In this document: piece by piece, positions 1 through 7,938 of the stretch
Numbering within the stretch: the stretch's first letter is position 1
Layout of the letters: each line of letters begins with the position of its first letter
NCBI GenBank assembly: GCA_030618325.1
Contig: JAUXDP010000031.1
Location: 1 to 16,857, forward strand
DNA from: Methylococcaceae bacterium
Lineage (GTDB): Bacteria > Pseudomonadota > Gammaproteobacteria > Methylococcales > Methylomonadaceae
Direction: 5' to 3'
DNA: 16,857 bases
Program-made: the position numbers and the translations under genes
The notes under the pieces: model-generated
Databases searched by the model: none
The model's input: only the letters and a program-made list of their open reading frames with translations
What the model was told of the DNA's origin: nothing

Positions 1-540
1 TTCGGTTGTTTCAGAGTCAAGTAAGTTTTGCATACCAGCAGGTACAGCCTGGGCAATATTGTCCTTTTGTCCTTGTAACATGCTAAGTAAACCGTTTGCA
101 TCTAAATTATCACTACTCATTTTTTTACGGATTACACTAAGTATAATTGGAGCAAGCAGACCAATAATCGATGATGCAGACTGACTCTTAATACCACTGA
201 AACGTGCAATAGTGGTAGCAATTTTAGAGATACCGCCACTACCGATTAAGGATCCCAGTAGTTTTGCTCCTGTTTCTATTAATGAGGAATGGTTGCCACC
301 ACTCAGCATGCTTGCGACATTCCCCAAGAGATTATCGTCCATGCTGCCCAGAGTGTTCACAAGGTTATTTGCACCACCCGGTTTAGATGAGGAGGTTACT
401 AGATTTTCCAGAATTCCAGGGATAGCGGCGCTTAAAGCATTGCCGGTATTTTCTTTTGATTCACCTAAAAGGCTTGTAACTTGGTCTAGAATGACATCAC
501 CAAGTTCGTTTTTAATAAGATCGACAAGATTAAATGACAT
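1..540 (-). CDS. DUF937-like protein (3' end cut by window edge)
   Basis: The reading frame is open from an ATG at 540 down to base 1, giving 180 residues with no stop. The protein therefore continues past the left edge. A strong ribosome site (GGGGAGGA) lies about 7 bases before the ATG. The start MSFNLVDLIKNELGD and the following Gly/Ser/Ala-rich amphipathic segments (GNALSAAIPGILENLV, ASSIIGLLAPIILSVI) resemble the DUF937 family of small bacterial proteins of unknown function. No signal peptide, Cys cluster or catalytic motif is visible. It is probably monocistronic: the gene to the right is also on the minus strand, but about 175 bases separate them. The family assignment is from remembered sequence pattern and is moderately sure; no function can be stated. 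Confidence 0.8.
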   Translation of the reverse strand, partial: MSFNLVDLIKNELGDVILDQVTSLLGESKENTGNALSAAIPGILENLVTSSSKPGGANNLVNTLGSMDDNLLGNVASMLSGGNHSSLIETGAKLLGSLIGSGGISKIATTIARFSGIKSQSASSIIGLLAPIILSVIRKKMSSDNLDANGLLSMLQGQKDNIAQAVPAGMQNLLDSETTE

Positions 541-714
541 AGAATGGATCCTCCCCATTGTTATAGTTTTTGAATTTGATGAGTTTACTTTTCTGTAACT
601 TACCAATAAAAGAATTGTAAAGTAATTACAATATCATTGCACCCTATATGGCCAACCTTAAATTTAGATTAAACATAAAAAAATCAGGAGGGTATGAAGT
701 ATTAAAGAGTATTG

Positions 715-1065
715 TTACGGCATAACCTGAATAACACAACCGGAGTTTCCACTTTTTATAAGCTTATAGTTGTCAGAAGAACATCGATAGAGTTTATTAT
801 TACTGTATATAACATAGGCAACATTATTATTAATCATGCATTCCAGTTGCTGTGGTACTGCTTTCCCTGGCCTGTCCATAATTTTCCGGCAAGAGCCTTG
901 GGCGCAAAATACCAGATTTCCATAATAATCTGTGGCAAAAGCTGCCCGGTTTTCCTGTAAAGCACAGACCAGCATATTACCGGCCGGTTTGATCGTCTCT
1001 TCAGCGTGAGGAGAGGTAATAAAAAAAACTGTAATAATAACAAGTGTTCTTGCATAAAAAGTCAT
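715..1065 (-). CDS. small exported six-cysteine protein with internal duplication, unknown function
   Basis: This 116-residue protein begins with a likely signal peptide: Arg6, a hydrophobic stretch around residues 7-18, and probable cleavage after SPHA (residue 21). The mature part carries six cysteines (34, 54, 59, 76, 95, 110), which could form three disulfides in the periplasm. Two segments of about 30 residues resemble each other. The first runs from about C34 through GNLVFC (to residue 63), the second from C76 through NKLYRC (to residue 104). Both have a Cys, a mostly hydrophobic strand, Tyr/Asn-Asn or Gly-Asn, and a second Cys 19-20 residues later. I do not recognise a family. The gene lies 60 bases downstream of the pentapeptide-repeat gene on the same strand and may share its transcript. 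A run of nine A (minus strand) lies shortly before the start codon. An overlapping minus-strand frame at 834-1055 has no signal peptide or repeat and is a shadow. Confidence 0.72.
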   Translation of the reverse strand: MTFYARTLVIITVFFITSPHAEETIKPAGNMLVCALQENRAAFATDYYGNLVFCAQGSCRKIMDRPGKAVPQQLECMINNNVAYVIYSNNKLYRCSSDNYKLIKSGNSGCVIQVMP

Positions 1066-1125
1066 GAAATAATCCCGTTTTTTTTTGGTTTTGTGAGTCG
1101 AGTGCGTGGTGAAGAGAATGCTTTG

Positions 1126-1848
1126 TTATTTTATTCCCGTTGGTAAACGTGCCCCAGAAAGTTTCGCTCCTTCCAGTATGACTGCTTCCATTTTAGCACC
1201 GGTCAGATCAGCATTCGTTAGATCTGCGCCTGATAAATCTGCACCCGTTAAATCAACACGAAAGAGGTTAGTGTTGCTTAAATTAGCATTTTTCAGTACA
1301 GCAAAGCGCATCAGAGCTCTGTTGAAATCACTACCAGACAAGTTAGCCCCTGTGAGATTGGCTTTGTTCAGGGTAACGCGCATCAGTCCCATCGGTTGGT
1401 TTTTCATGTCCACCCCCCAATTGACATTAGTAATTACTGCTTCACTGAGATTGGCCTTATCCAGAGTAGCAATGATTCGGCTGCCTCTCAAATCAGTTTT
1501 TGATAAATCAGCGCCTTTCAGAAAAACACCAAAAATGCTGACGTTTTGTAAATTGGCTTCTTTTAGATTGATCCCCGTCATAACGGTCAAGTCCAGATTA
1601 AGACCTTCAAGATTGCTTCGGCTTAAGTTGGCTTTCCTGAGATCAGCCCCCCACAAATCTGCATTGCGTAAATCCAGGTTGGATAAGTCTACGCCTTTTA
1701 AATCTTTTCTACGCAATTTGGCAGGCTTATCTTTACTGGCATCTTTAAGGAGTTCTATGACCTGATCCCGATTGAGATCGGCCGAAAGCAGGCCAGGACT
1801 GAAGATCAGGACAAACAAATAAACGATGGTAATAGCTGTTGTTTTCAC
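1126..1848 (-). CDS. exported pentapeptide-repeat protein
   Basis: This is a 240-residue protein starting at GTG, with a GAGGAA ribosome site about 6 bases before it. A signal peptide occupies residues 1-23 (hydrophobic core about 5-21, probable cleavage after LLSA), so it should act in the periplasm or outside. A short helical segment (about 25-45, RDQVIELLKDASKDKP) is followed by A(D/N)LxX-type pentapeptide repeats from about residue 46 to 235, predicted to form a right-handed quadrilateral beta-helix. The repeat register is interrupted at about residues 143-158 (WGVDMKNQPMGLM), which may form a loop out of the solenoid. No enzymatic domain is attached. Pentapeptide solenoids are binding scaffolds; the cytoplasmic DNA-gyrase mimics of the family lack signal peptides, so that role is unlikely here. 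The partner is unknown. Confidence 0.9.
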   Translation of the reverse strand: MKTTAITIVYLFVLIFSPGLLSADLNRDQVIELLKDASKDKPAKLRRKDLKGVDLSNLDLRNADLWGADLRKANLSRSNLEGLNLDLTVMTGINLKEANLQNVSIFGVFLKGADLSKTDLRGSRIIATLDKANLSEAVITNVNWGVDMKNQPMGLMRVTLNKANLTGANLSGSDFNRALMRFAVLKNANLSNTNLFRVDLTGADLSGADLTNADLTGAKMEAVILEGAKLSGARLPTGIK

Positions 1849-1904
1849 AGTGAGTTCCTCATATTTTAATGATGTTGCGAATCAAGGTAAGCCTTTTCCA
1901 ATTT

Positions 1905-1966
1905 ACCACAGAGGACACAGAGAGCACAGAGATTTAAATTTTTTATTTCTCTGTGCTCTCTGTGGT
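1905..1966. repeat. CCACAGAG-type intergenic inverted repeat
   Basis: The bases at 1916-1932 are an exact reverse complement of 1948-1964 (17 bp), enclosing a 15-base AT-rich loop. An alternative fold pairs 1905-1913 with 1958-1966 and 1923-1932 with 1948-1957. That leaves a 9-base bulge that is itself a near copy of the arm, so the left arm seems to carry a short internal duplication. It sits between the fadE end (2022) and the pentapeptide-repeat start (1848). Similar CCACAGAG/CACAGAGA palindromes recur between genes in many bacteria, as I recall. The hairpin could also act as a 3' barrier for the fad operon, but no good U-run follows it in that direction. Confidence 0.75.
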
Positions 1967-2021
1967 TTTATTTAAGGTTTTAGTGGTTTATTTAATTCCA
2001 ATTTTTAAAAGAAAATTGTAG

Positions 2022-4445
2022 TTAGCCTGGACTCATTGTATCAGCGTCAAATGCATCCACCCTAATCGCGCTAACTCTGGCTTGTTCGGCAGTAGTAATT
2101 AAATGTGCTTCGTTCTTTGTGATGATATTCTTGGATATAGCTTCTTCGAGTAGTTCATTGATATTACCTTTGGCCAGTATTTTTTCCCGTTGTGCCTGGC
2201 GTATTTTAGTTTCTACAGGTGCTGCAGCAAGTACCGCTTTGAATGCTATTTCAATTCTGCCCGTTGCGTCATCGGCAATTTCATTAATAAAAATTCCCTG
2301 CGTCAGTCGATCGCGTGTTGCGGATTCAGAGAGTAGCACTGAGGCTGTTTGGTGTAAGAGCGGGTCGCTTGGTGGTGAGTAGGGTTTGCCCAGCGGAAAA
2401 ACCAGAATTTTCAGTAACCAGACTAATGGTTGGATCGGGAGTTTTGCAAAAATATCTAGCAATGATTGTTGAGCACTATAGAGAGTTTGCTGACAAGCCC
2501 AATCAAGAAGTGGTTGATCTTCTTCAGGACTACCTTGGTCTTGATAGTGCTTGAGCACCGTAGAACAGAGATAAAGATTGCTCAGGGTATCGGCAAACAG
2601 TCCGGAAATTCTTTCTTTACGCTTTAACGCGCCACCTAATATCAGTAATGCATAGTCCGCAACCAGGGCAAAATTAGAACTTAAGCGCGCAATATGCTGA
2701 TAATAATGTTTGTTCGTGTGATCTCCAGGAGTGTTGAAAAAACGGGCATTGCTTAATCCTAGCCACAGACTGCTCGCGATATTATGGGTAACATGGCCTA
2801 GATGCTGAAACAGTACCTGATCAAATTGTTGTAGTGCCTGGTCCGTCTCTTTAGTTTGTAGGGCATGCATTTCTTTCTGAATAAAAGGATGACAACGCAT
2901 GGCTCCTTGGCCAAAAATCATCATGGTACGAGTCAGAATATTGGCTCCTTCAACGGTAATACTTACTGGTATGACTTGATACAATCGTCCCAAATAATTG
3001 TGGGGTCCTAAGCAAATCCCTGAGCCACCTTGTATGTCCATACCATCATTAATCACGCGACGCATTCTTTCGGTTAATTCATATTTAAGGATGGCCGAAA
3101 TGACTGACGGTTTTTCTCCTTGATCCAAAGCAGCTGCGGTTACTTTTCTGGCGGCATCCAAAATATAGGTTTCGCCGGCCATACGGGCTAAAGGTTCTTC
3201 TATGCCTTCAAATTCACCAATAGGCAGATTAAATTGCTTGCGAATGCGGGCATAGGCACCCGTATTTCGACAAGTGAATTTACTGGCACCGACACTTAAA
3301 GCAGGTAGAGAAATAGCTCTGCCCGTAGCAAGTGATTGCATTAACATTTTCCAGCCATTACCCACTTGTTCGACACCACCAATAATCCAGTCCATTGGAA
3401 TAAAAACATCTTTGCCCCAGTTTGGGCCATTTTGAAAAGCGGAATCTAGCGGGAAGTGACGTTGGCCGATGGAAACACCCGGTGTTTTGGCCGGGATAAG
3501 AGCAACCGTGATGCCGATGTCTTCTTTATTTCCTATTAAATGATCTGGGTCGTAGAGTTTAAACGCAAGTCCAATAACGGTAGCAACTGGGCCTAAGGTA
3601 ATGTAACGCTTTTCCCAATTCAGGCGGATGCCCAGGACTTTTTTCTGGTCTTCAAATTTGTCGTGACAGATAATGCCAGTATCAGGCATGGCTCCGGCAT
3701 CACTACCCGCATGTGGCCCGGTGAGAGCGAAGCAAGGGATTTCCTTGCCAGTGGCCAATCTGGGTAAATAATGATTTTTTTGGCTTTCTGTGCCGTAGGC
3801 CAATAATAATTTAGCTGGGCCTAGAGAATTCGGCACCATCACCGTGACTGCCGCGGTGCTGCTGCGGCTGGCTATTTTCATTACGATTTCAGAATGGGCG
3901 TAGTTGGAAAAATCTAGCCCACCATATTGCTTTGGGATGATCATGCCACAAAAACGTTGTTTTTTGATAAAGTCCCAGACCTCTTCAGACAGGTCTTTAC
4001 GATTGTGGGTGATATCCCAGTCATCTAGCATGCCGCATAGTGTTTCTACTGGGCCATCTATATAGGCCTGTTCTTCCTCAGAGAGTCTGGCAGGTGGTAA
4101 ATCCATTAATACCGACCAATCTGGTTGACCGGAAAACAATTCTGCATCCCACCAAGTATTACCCGCTTCTAATGCTTCTCGTTCAGTTTGCGACATTTTT
4201 GGCAAAATGCGCTGCATTTGTTTGAAAACCGGCCGGCTGATGAATTTTTTTCGAAGACTGACTAAATTCAATAAAGCAAAAAACAATAAAATATCTAGCC
4301 AAACCCAAGGTAAAAATCCTGAAAAACCATGTAGTAAAAGATACAAGCCAAAAACAGCAGCAAATACTAATGTTGACGAGAGTAATGAAATTTTTCGATA
4401 CGCGAGTATCAAGCCAATTATTATTGAAGCTATAAACCAGATCAT
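2022..4445 (-). CDS. fadE: acyl-CoA dehydrogenase FadE
   Basis: This 807-residue protein is about the length of E. coli FadE (814) and longer than ordinary acyl-CoA dehydrogenases. It catalyses the first, FAD-dependent step of beta-oxidation, acyl-CoA to trans-2-enoyl-CoA. Residues 1-65 hold two to three hydrophobic helices, so it should be anchored in the inner membrane. The dehydrogenase core spans about 90-540, with FAD/substrate-contact segments at about 239-249 (FALTGPHAGSD) and 470-476 (DIQGGSG). The probable catalytic Glu is E499 (VEGAN). The C-terminal 250 residues form the FadE-specific helical extension. It is the last gene of the operon, starting 15 bases after the upstream stop with an AAAAGGAA ribosome site. 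No frameshift or missing key residue is visible. Electrons would pass to ETF and quinone; those genes are not in the window. Confidence 0.93.
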   Translation of the reverse strand: MIWFIASIIIGLILAYRKISLLSSTLVFAAVFGLYLLLHGFSGFLPWVWLDILLFFALLNLVSLRKKFISRPVFKQMQRILPKMSQTEREALEAGNTWWDAELFSGQPDWSVLMDLPPARLSEEEQAYIDGPVETLCGMLDDWDITHNRKDLSEEVWDFIKKQRFCGMIIPKQYGGLDFSNYAHSEIVMKIASRSSTAAVTVMVPNSLGPAKLLLAYGTESQKNHYLPRLATGKEIPCFALTGPHAGSDAGAMPDTGIICHDKFEDQKKVLGIRLNWEKRYITLGPVATVIGLAFKLYDPDHLIGNKEDIGITVALIPAKTPGVSIGQRHFPLDSAFQNGPNWGKDVFIPMDWIIGGVEQVGNGWKMLMQSLATGRAISLPALSVGASKFTCRNTGAYARIRKQFNLPIGEFEGIEEPLARMAGETYILDAARKVTAAALDQGEKPSVISAILKYELTERMRRVINDGMDIQGGSGICLGPHNYLGRLYQVIPVSITVEGANILTRTMMIFGQGAMRCHPFIQKEMHALQTKETDQALQQFDQVLFQHLGHVTHNIASSLWLGLSNARFFNTPGDHTNKHYYQHIARLSSNFALVADYALLILGGALKRKERISGLFADTLSNLYLCSTVLKHYQDQGSPEEDQPLLDWACQQTLYSAQQSLLDIFAKLPIQPLVWLLKILVFPLGKPYSPPSDPLLHQTASVLLSESATRDRLTQGIFINEIADDATGRIEIAFKAVLAAAPVETKIRQAQREKILAKGNINELLEEAISKNIITKNEAHLITTAEQARVSAIRVDAFDADTMSPG

Positions 4446-4460
4446 GATTTTGTTCCTTTT

Positions 4461-6779
4461 CTAGTTTCTTAGGGGTTTTCCAGTTTTCAACATGTGTTCC
4501 AATCTGGCAACTGTACCTGGTTGTTTTACTAAAGATAGGAAGGCCTCCAATTCTAAAGCGAGTATATCATCTTCTGATAACGGGTTAGTCACATCACAGT
4601 TGCCACCACTGAGCACATGGCTCAATTGCTTGGATACTTCAAGATCATAAACGCTGGCTTTGCCGATTAGATGCAGCGCCTTGGTAGCTATCGTCAATAA
4701 TATCTGTGCGGTTTGACCCGCTAATTGATATTCATAGGGTTCAGGGGGTGTATAGTTTGCGCTGAGCGAAATCGCTTTAGCTTTAGCATCAGTTAATAAA
4801 CGCTCTTTATTCATGGTGATACCATCATCAGCGCTTAAAAACAGCAACTGCTTAGCTTCAAATGCCGACTGTGAAACGCGCGCGAGGCCTATGGTTTCAA
4901 AGGCTTTGCTGATCGGAGGTATCGGGCCGCCGAAGCGTTTTGGATGTTGCATTTGTCGGCGCAAGTATTCTTTACAGCCACCCCAGCCCGGGACTAAGCC
5001 GACACCCACTTCAACCAGACCGGTATAAAGCTCGGCATGGGCTTGAACAGCATCGCAATGTAACAGAATTTCGCAGCCACCCCCCAATGCTAATCCGGAT
5101 GGGGCAGCAACAACAGGGAAGGGAGCATACTTTAAAGCTTTATAAGTTTGTTGCCCTTCATTTATTAAGGCACTCACCGCATCCCAATTACTCTCTTGCA
5201 GAGCAATCATTAATAAGCCTAGATTGGCACCAGCAGAAAAGTTTTCGGCTTCATTGTGAATAACCAGGGCTGAAAATTTTGTCTTAATGGCATCAATGCT
5301 TTGCCGGATCAGCGACATGCTATCCATATCAAGGGTATTCATTTTACTGTGGAATTCAAGACAGGCTACGCCGTCACCTACATCCCACAAGCTGGCTGAA
5401 GCGTTGCTTAATATTGCTGGCGATTGTAGTTTAATATCAGCTAGGCAAATTACACCTGATTTTTTAGGAATTGAATGGTAGTTTCCAGTTAAATCACTGA
5501 ACAATTGTTTGCCGTCGGTAACGGTATACAGCTTGGATTGATTTTCCAGTAAAGGGGGTATATCAAAACCCTCTTCTTTAGCTTTAGCAACAAACCAGGC
5601 TTTATCTATTTTATCGAGTAAATCAAAGGGACCTTGCTGCCAGTTAAAACCTAAGCGCATGGCTTGATCGATAGCAACGATGTCATCCGCTATTTCCGGT
5701 ACCAGGCTGGCGGCATAGAGTAGTGTTTTTGCCATTACTTGCCAGGCAAATCGACCTGTTTTATCATCGAAGGCAAGTAAAGCCTGAACACCATTTTTCT
5801 GGGCTGCTTTTATGCTATCCAGTTTTACTTTTTCGCTAGGACTGTATTCGCCAGTACTTAAATTAATTGATTCTTTAATGCGTTGACCTTGCTCTTTGTT
5901 CAATCGATAAAAACCACCTTTACCTTTTCTGCCGGTATAACCATCGGCAATCATTTGCTTTAATAGAGGAGGTATCGTTTTGATCTGATGAAAAGCATCA
6001 TCAGCAGCTAGCGTTTGTTCCATGCTTTGCATAATATGCGGCATCAGGTCCAGGCCAACCAGATCTAATAGCCCAAAAACTCCGGTTTTGGGAATACCAA
6101 AAGGACTACTGATGACGGCATCCGCTTCTTCTACAGTTAATCCCTGTTTAATGGCTTCCAGAAGCCCGCATTGTGCCCAGTAAATGCCAATACGATTAGC
6201 AATGAATCCCGGAGTATCTTTGCAAGGCACACAGCCTTTTCCGAGCTTAATATCAGAGAACTCACTGACAGCATCAATTAGTTCGGGTCGCGTAGCAGGT
6301 CCTGCAACCAGTTCCAACAAACGCATATAGCGAGGAGGGTTAAAAAAATGGCTAATCAAAAATTGCTGCTGAAGGTTTTCCGGCATGCCCTGCATTAATA
6401 ACTTGAGCGGTAAAGTAGAGGTGTTGGATGAAATCACGGTATCTTCTTCACAAACTTCGGCGAGTTTTAGATACAGTGATTGTTTTATGTCTGGGTTTTC
6501 TATGATAGCTTCAATAACCCAATCAACATCTGTTAGCCAATGAAGATGATCTTCGATATTCCCAGGAGTAACAAGTTTGGCATTATTCTTGTGCATGAAA
6601 GGTGGCGGAGAGGCTTTGAGTAATTGCTTGATCGCTGTTTCTGCAATGACATTTCGGTTACTTGCATCCTTGGGTACGATATCCAATAGGAAAACAGGAA
6701 TCCCAGCATTGCTGATATGCGCTGCAATACTTGCTCCCATGACTCCTGCGCCAATGACGGCTACTTTATTGATGTTCAT
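4461..6779 (-). CDS. fadN: 3-hydroxyacyl-CoA dehydrogenase / enoyl-CoA hydratase, FadN-type domain order
   Basis: This 772-residue bifunctional beta-oxidation enzyme hydrates trans-2-enoyl-CoA and oxidises the L-3-hydroxyacyl-CoA with NAD+. The dehydrogenase comes first: nucleotide-binding GAGVMG at residues 10-15, then catalytic S118 (SSNTST), H144 (HFFNP), E156 and N195. The two C-terminal dehydrogenase segments run to about residue 415. The hydratase half starts at about 440, with oxyanion-forming SAGAN (515-519) and catalytic glutamates E570 (GGGCE) and E590 (LVEVGVG). This order is that of Bacillus FadN; E. coli FadB has the hydratase first. The frame is open upstream to 6827, but the ATG at 6779 is preferred. 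It forms an ATGA overlap with the thiolase stop, and homologues begin just before the Rossmann strand. Translational coupling to the thiolase is likely. A FadB/FadJ name would also be used by some annotators. Confidence 0.93.
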   Translation of the reverse strand: MNINKVAVIGAGVMGASIAAHISNAGIPVFLLDIVPKDASNRNVIAETAIKQLLKASPPPFMHKNNAKLVTPGNIEDHLHWLTDVDWVIEAIIENPDIKQSLYLKLAEVCEEDTVISSNTSTLPLKLLMQGMPENLQQQFLISHFFNPPRYMRLLELVAGPATRPELIDAVSEFSDIKLGKGCVPCKDTPGFIANRIGIYWAQCGLLEAIKQGLTVEEADAVISSPFGIPKTGVFGLLDLVGLDLMPHIMQSMEQTLAADDAFHQIKTIPPLLKQMIADGYTGRKGKGGFYRLNKEQGQRIKESINLSTGEYSPSEKVKLDSIKAAQKNGVQALLAFDDKTGRFAWQVMAKTLLYAASLVPEIADDIVAIDQAMRLGFNWQQGPFDLLDKIDKAWFVAKAKEEGFDIPPLLENQSKLYTVTDGKQLFSDLTGNYHSIPKKSGVICLADIKLQSPAILSNASASLWDVGDGVACLEFHSKMNTLDMDSMSLIRQSIDAIKTKFSALVIHNEAENFSAGANLGLLMIALQESNWDAVSALINEGQQTYKALKYAPFPVVAAPSGLALGGGCEILLHCDAVQAHAELYTGLVEVGVGLVPGWGGCKEYLRRQMQHPKRFGGPIPPISKAFETIGLARVSQSAFEAKQLLFLSADDGITMNKERLLTDAKAKAISLSANYTPPEPYEYQLAGQTAQILLTIATKALHLIGKASVYDLEVSKQLSHVLSGGNCDVTNPLSEDDILALELEAFLSLVKQPGTVARLEHMLKTGKPLRN

Positions 6780-7918
6780 GAGATAGCCTCCAGAATGGTT
6801 GCTATACCTTGGCCTCCACCGATACATTGGGTTGCCAGGGCAAACTGTTGGTTTTCCCGTTTTAACAGGCTGGCCGCTTTGCCGGTAATTCTTGCTCCCG
6901 TTGCCCCTAAAGGATGACCCAAAGCTATAGCACCACCATCAAGGTTCAGCTTATGTTCGGGAATCGGTAGGTCATTGAGTACTGCCAAAGATTGTGCAGC
7001 AAAAGCTTCATTGAGTTCAACGATATCAATATCATCCAGAGTTAGATTGGCTCGTTGCAGGGCCTTCTGGCTAGCGTTAACTGGGCCAATGCCCATGATT
7101 TCTGGTAAACAGGCTGAAACGGCTATGGATTTGATTCGTGCCAGTTTTTCCAGATGATGGCTGTTGGCATAGTCTTCACTGCAAACCAGAACAGCTGCAG
7201 CTCCGTCTGTTAAGGGTGAAGATGTGCCGGCCGTTACGCTGCCATCGGCCTTGAATGCAGGTTTTAATTCAGCTAGAGATTGCTCATTGCAGTCTGGCCG
7301 GACGCATCCATCTTGCGTTACTGTTCCGGCACGAGAGGTTTCAATGGCTATGATTTCATCAGAGAAGTGGCCATTTTGCTGCGCCTTATAAGCTTTATGG
7401 TGACTGGTAACAGAAAATTGTTCTTGTGCTGGTCGGTCTATTTGATATAAATCTGCTAGATTTTCAGCTGTGTCACCCATGCTGATGTAGGCCTGGGGAT
7501 AGGATTTATAAAGGTCGGGATTTGGCATCATGTTAAAGCCGCCCATTGGTATTCGAGTCATCGATTCAATGCCTGCACAAATAAATACTTCTCCGGCACC
7601 CATTTGAATTGCACCTGCCGCATTGTGAATGGCTTGCATGGATGAACCGCAAAACCGATTGATGGTCATCCCGGCAACTGTTACAGGCAAATCAGCCAAA
7701 TGAACGACTAGCCTGGCGAGGTTAAGGCCCTGTTCTCCCTCAGGAAAGGCGCATCCTAATATCAGGTCTTCTATATCTTCTGGAGTTACGCCGGTTTTTT
7801 TAATTAACCCTTGAATAACTTGTGCTGCCAGGTCATCAGCCCTTACTGTGATTAACTGGCCTTTGTTTGCCGGCGTAAAAGGAGATCGACAATATCCTGC
7901 AATAACTACATTTTTCAT
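6776..7918 (-). CDS. fadA: acetyl-CoA acyltransferase (3-ketoacyl-CoA thiolase)
   Basis: This 380-residue thiolase carries out the last step of beta-oxidation, cleaving 3-ketoacyl-CoA with CoA to acetyl-CoA and a shortened acyl-CoA. The nucleophile is C90 in NRFCGSS. H335 in GHPLGATG and C365 in CIGGGQG complete the catalytic set. Length and motif spacing are normal for the family and no signal or membrane segment is present, so it is cytosolic. A good ribosome site (GAGGTAGAG) precedes the ATG. It starts 20 bases after the fusion gene stop, and its TGA overlaps the ATG of the next gene, so thiolase and multifunctional enzyme are probably made together as a complex. A biosynthetic acetoacetyl-CoA thiolase is possible by sequence alone, but the operon argues for degradation. 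Confidence 0.92.
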   Translation of the reverse strand: MKNVVIAGYCRSPFTPANKGQLITVRADDLAAQVIQGLIKKTGVTPEDIEDLILGCAFPEGEQGLNLARLVVHLADLPVTVAGMTINRFCGSSMQAIHNAAGAIQMGAGEVFICAGIESMTRIPMGGFNMMPNPDLYKSYPQAYISMGDTAENLADLYQIDRPAQEQFSVTSHHKAYKAQQNGHFSDEIIAIETSRAGTVTQDGCVRPDCNEQSLAELKPAFKADGSVTAGTSSPLTDGAAAVLVCSEDYANSHHLEKLARIKSIAVSACLPEIMGIGPVNASQKALQRANLTLDDIDIVELNEAFAAQSLAVLNDLPIPEHKLNLDGGAIALGHPLGATGARITGKAASLLKRENQQFALATQCIGGGQGIATILEAIS

Positions 7919-7938
7919 GGCTCTACCTCGTTCTGTGG

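Noticed and set aside
212..598. Plus-strand frame of 128 codons at the left end
   Set aside because: It is antisense to the DUF937-like frame, which has a strong ribosome site and a recognisable family pattern.
1106..1765. Long plus-strand frame of 219 codons opposite the pentapeptide-repeat gene
   Set aside because: It is the mirror of a repetitive coding sequence (periodic SAP/KSA residues), has no ribosome site, and overlaps completely with a well-supported gene.
6780..6827. Sixteen-residue upstream extension of the dehydrogenase/hydratase
   Set aside because: The extension lies inside the thiolase gene and adds nothing family-like. The ATG at 6779 overlaps the thiolase stop and starts right before the Rossmann strand.
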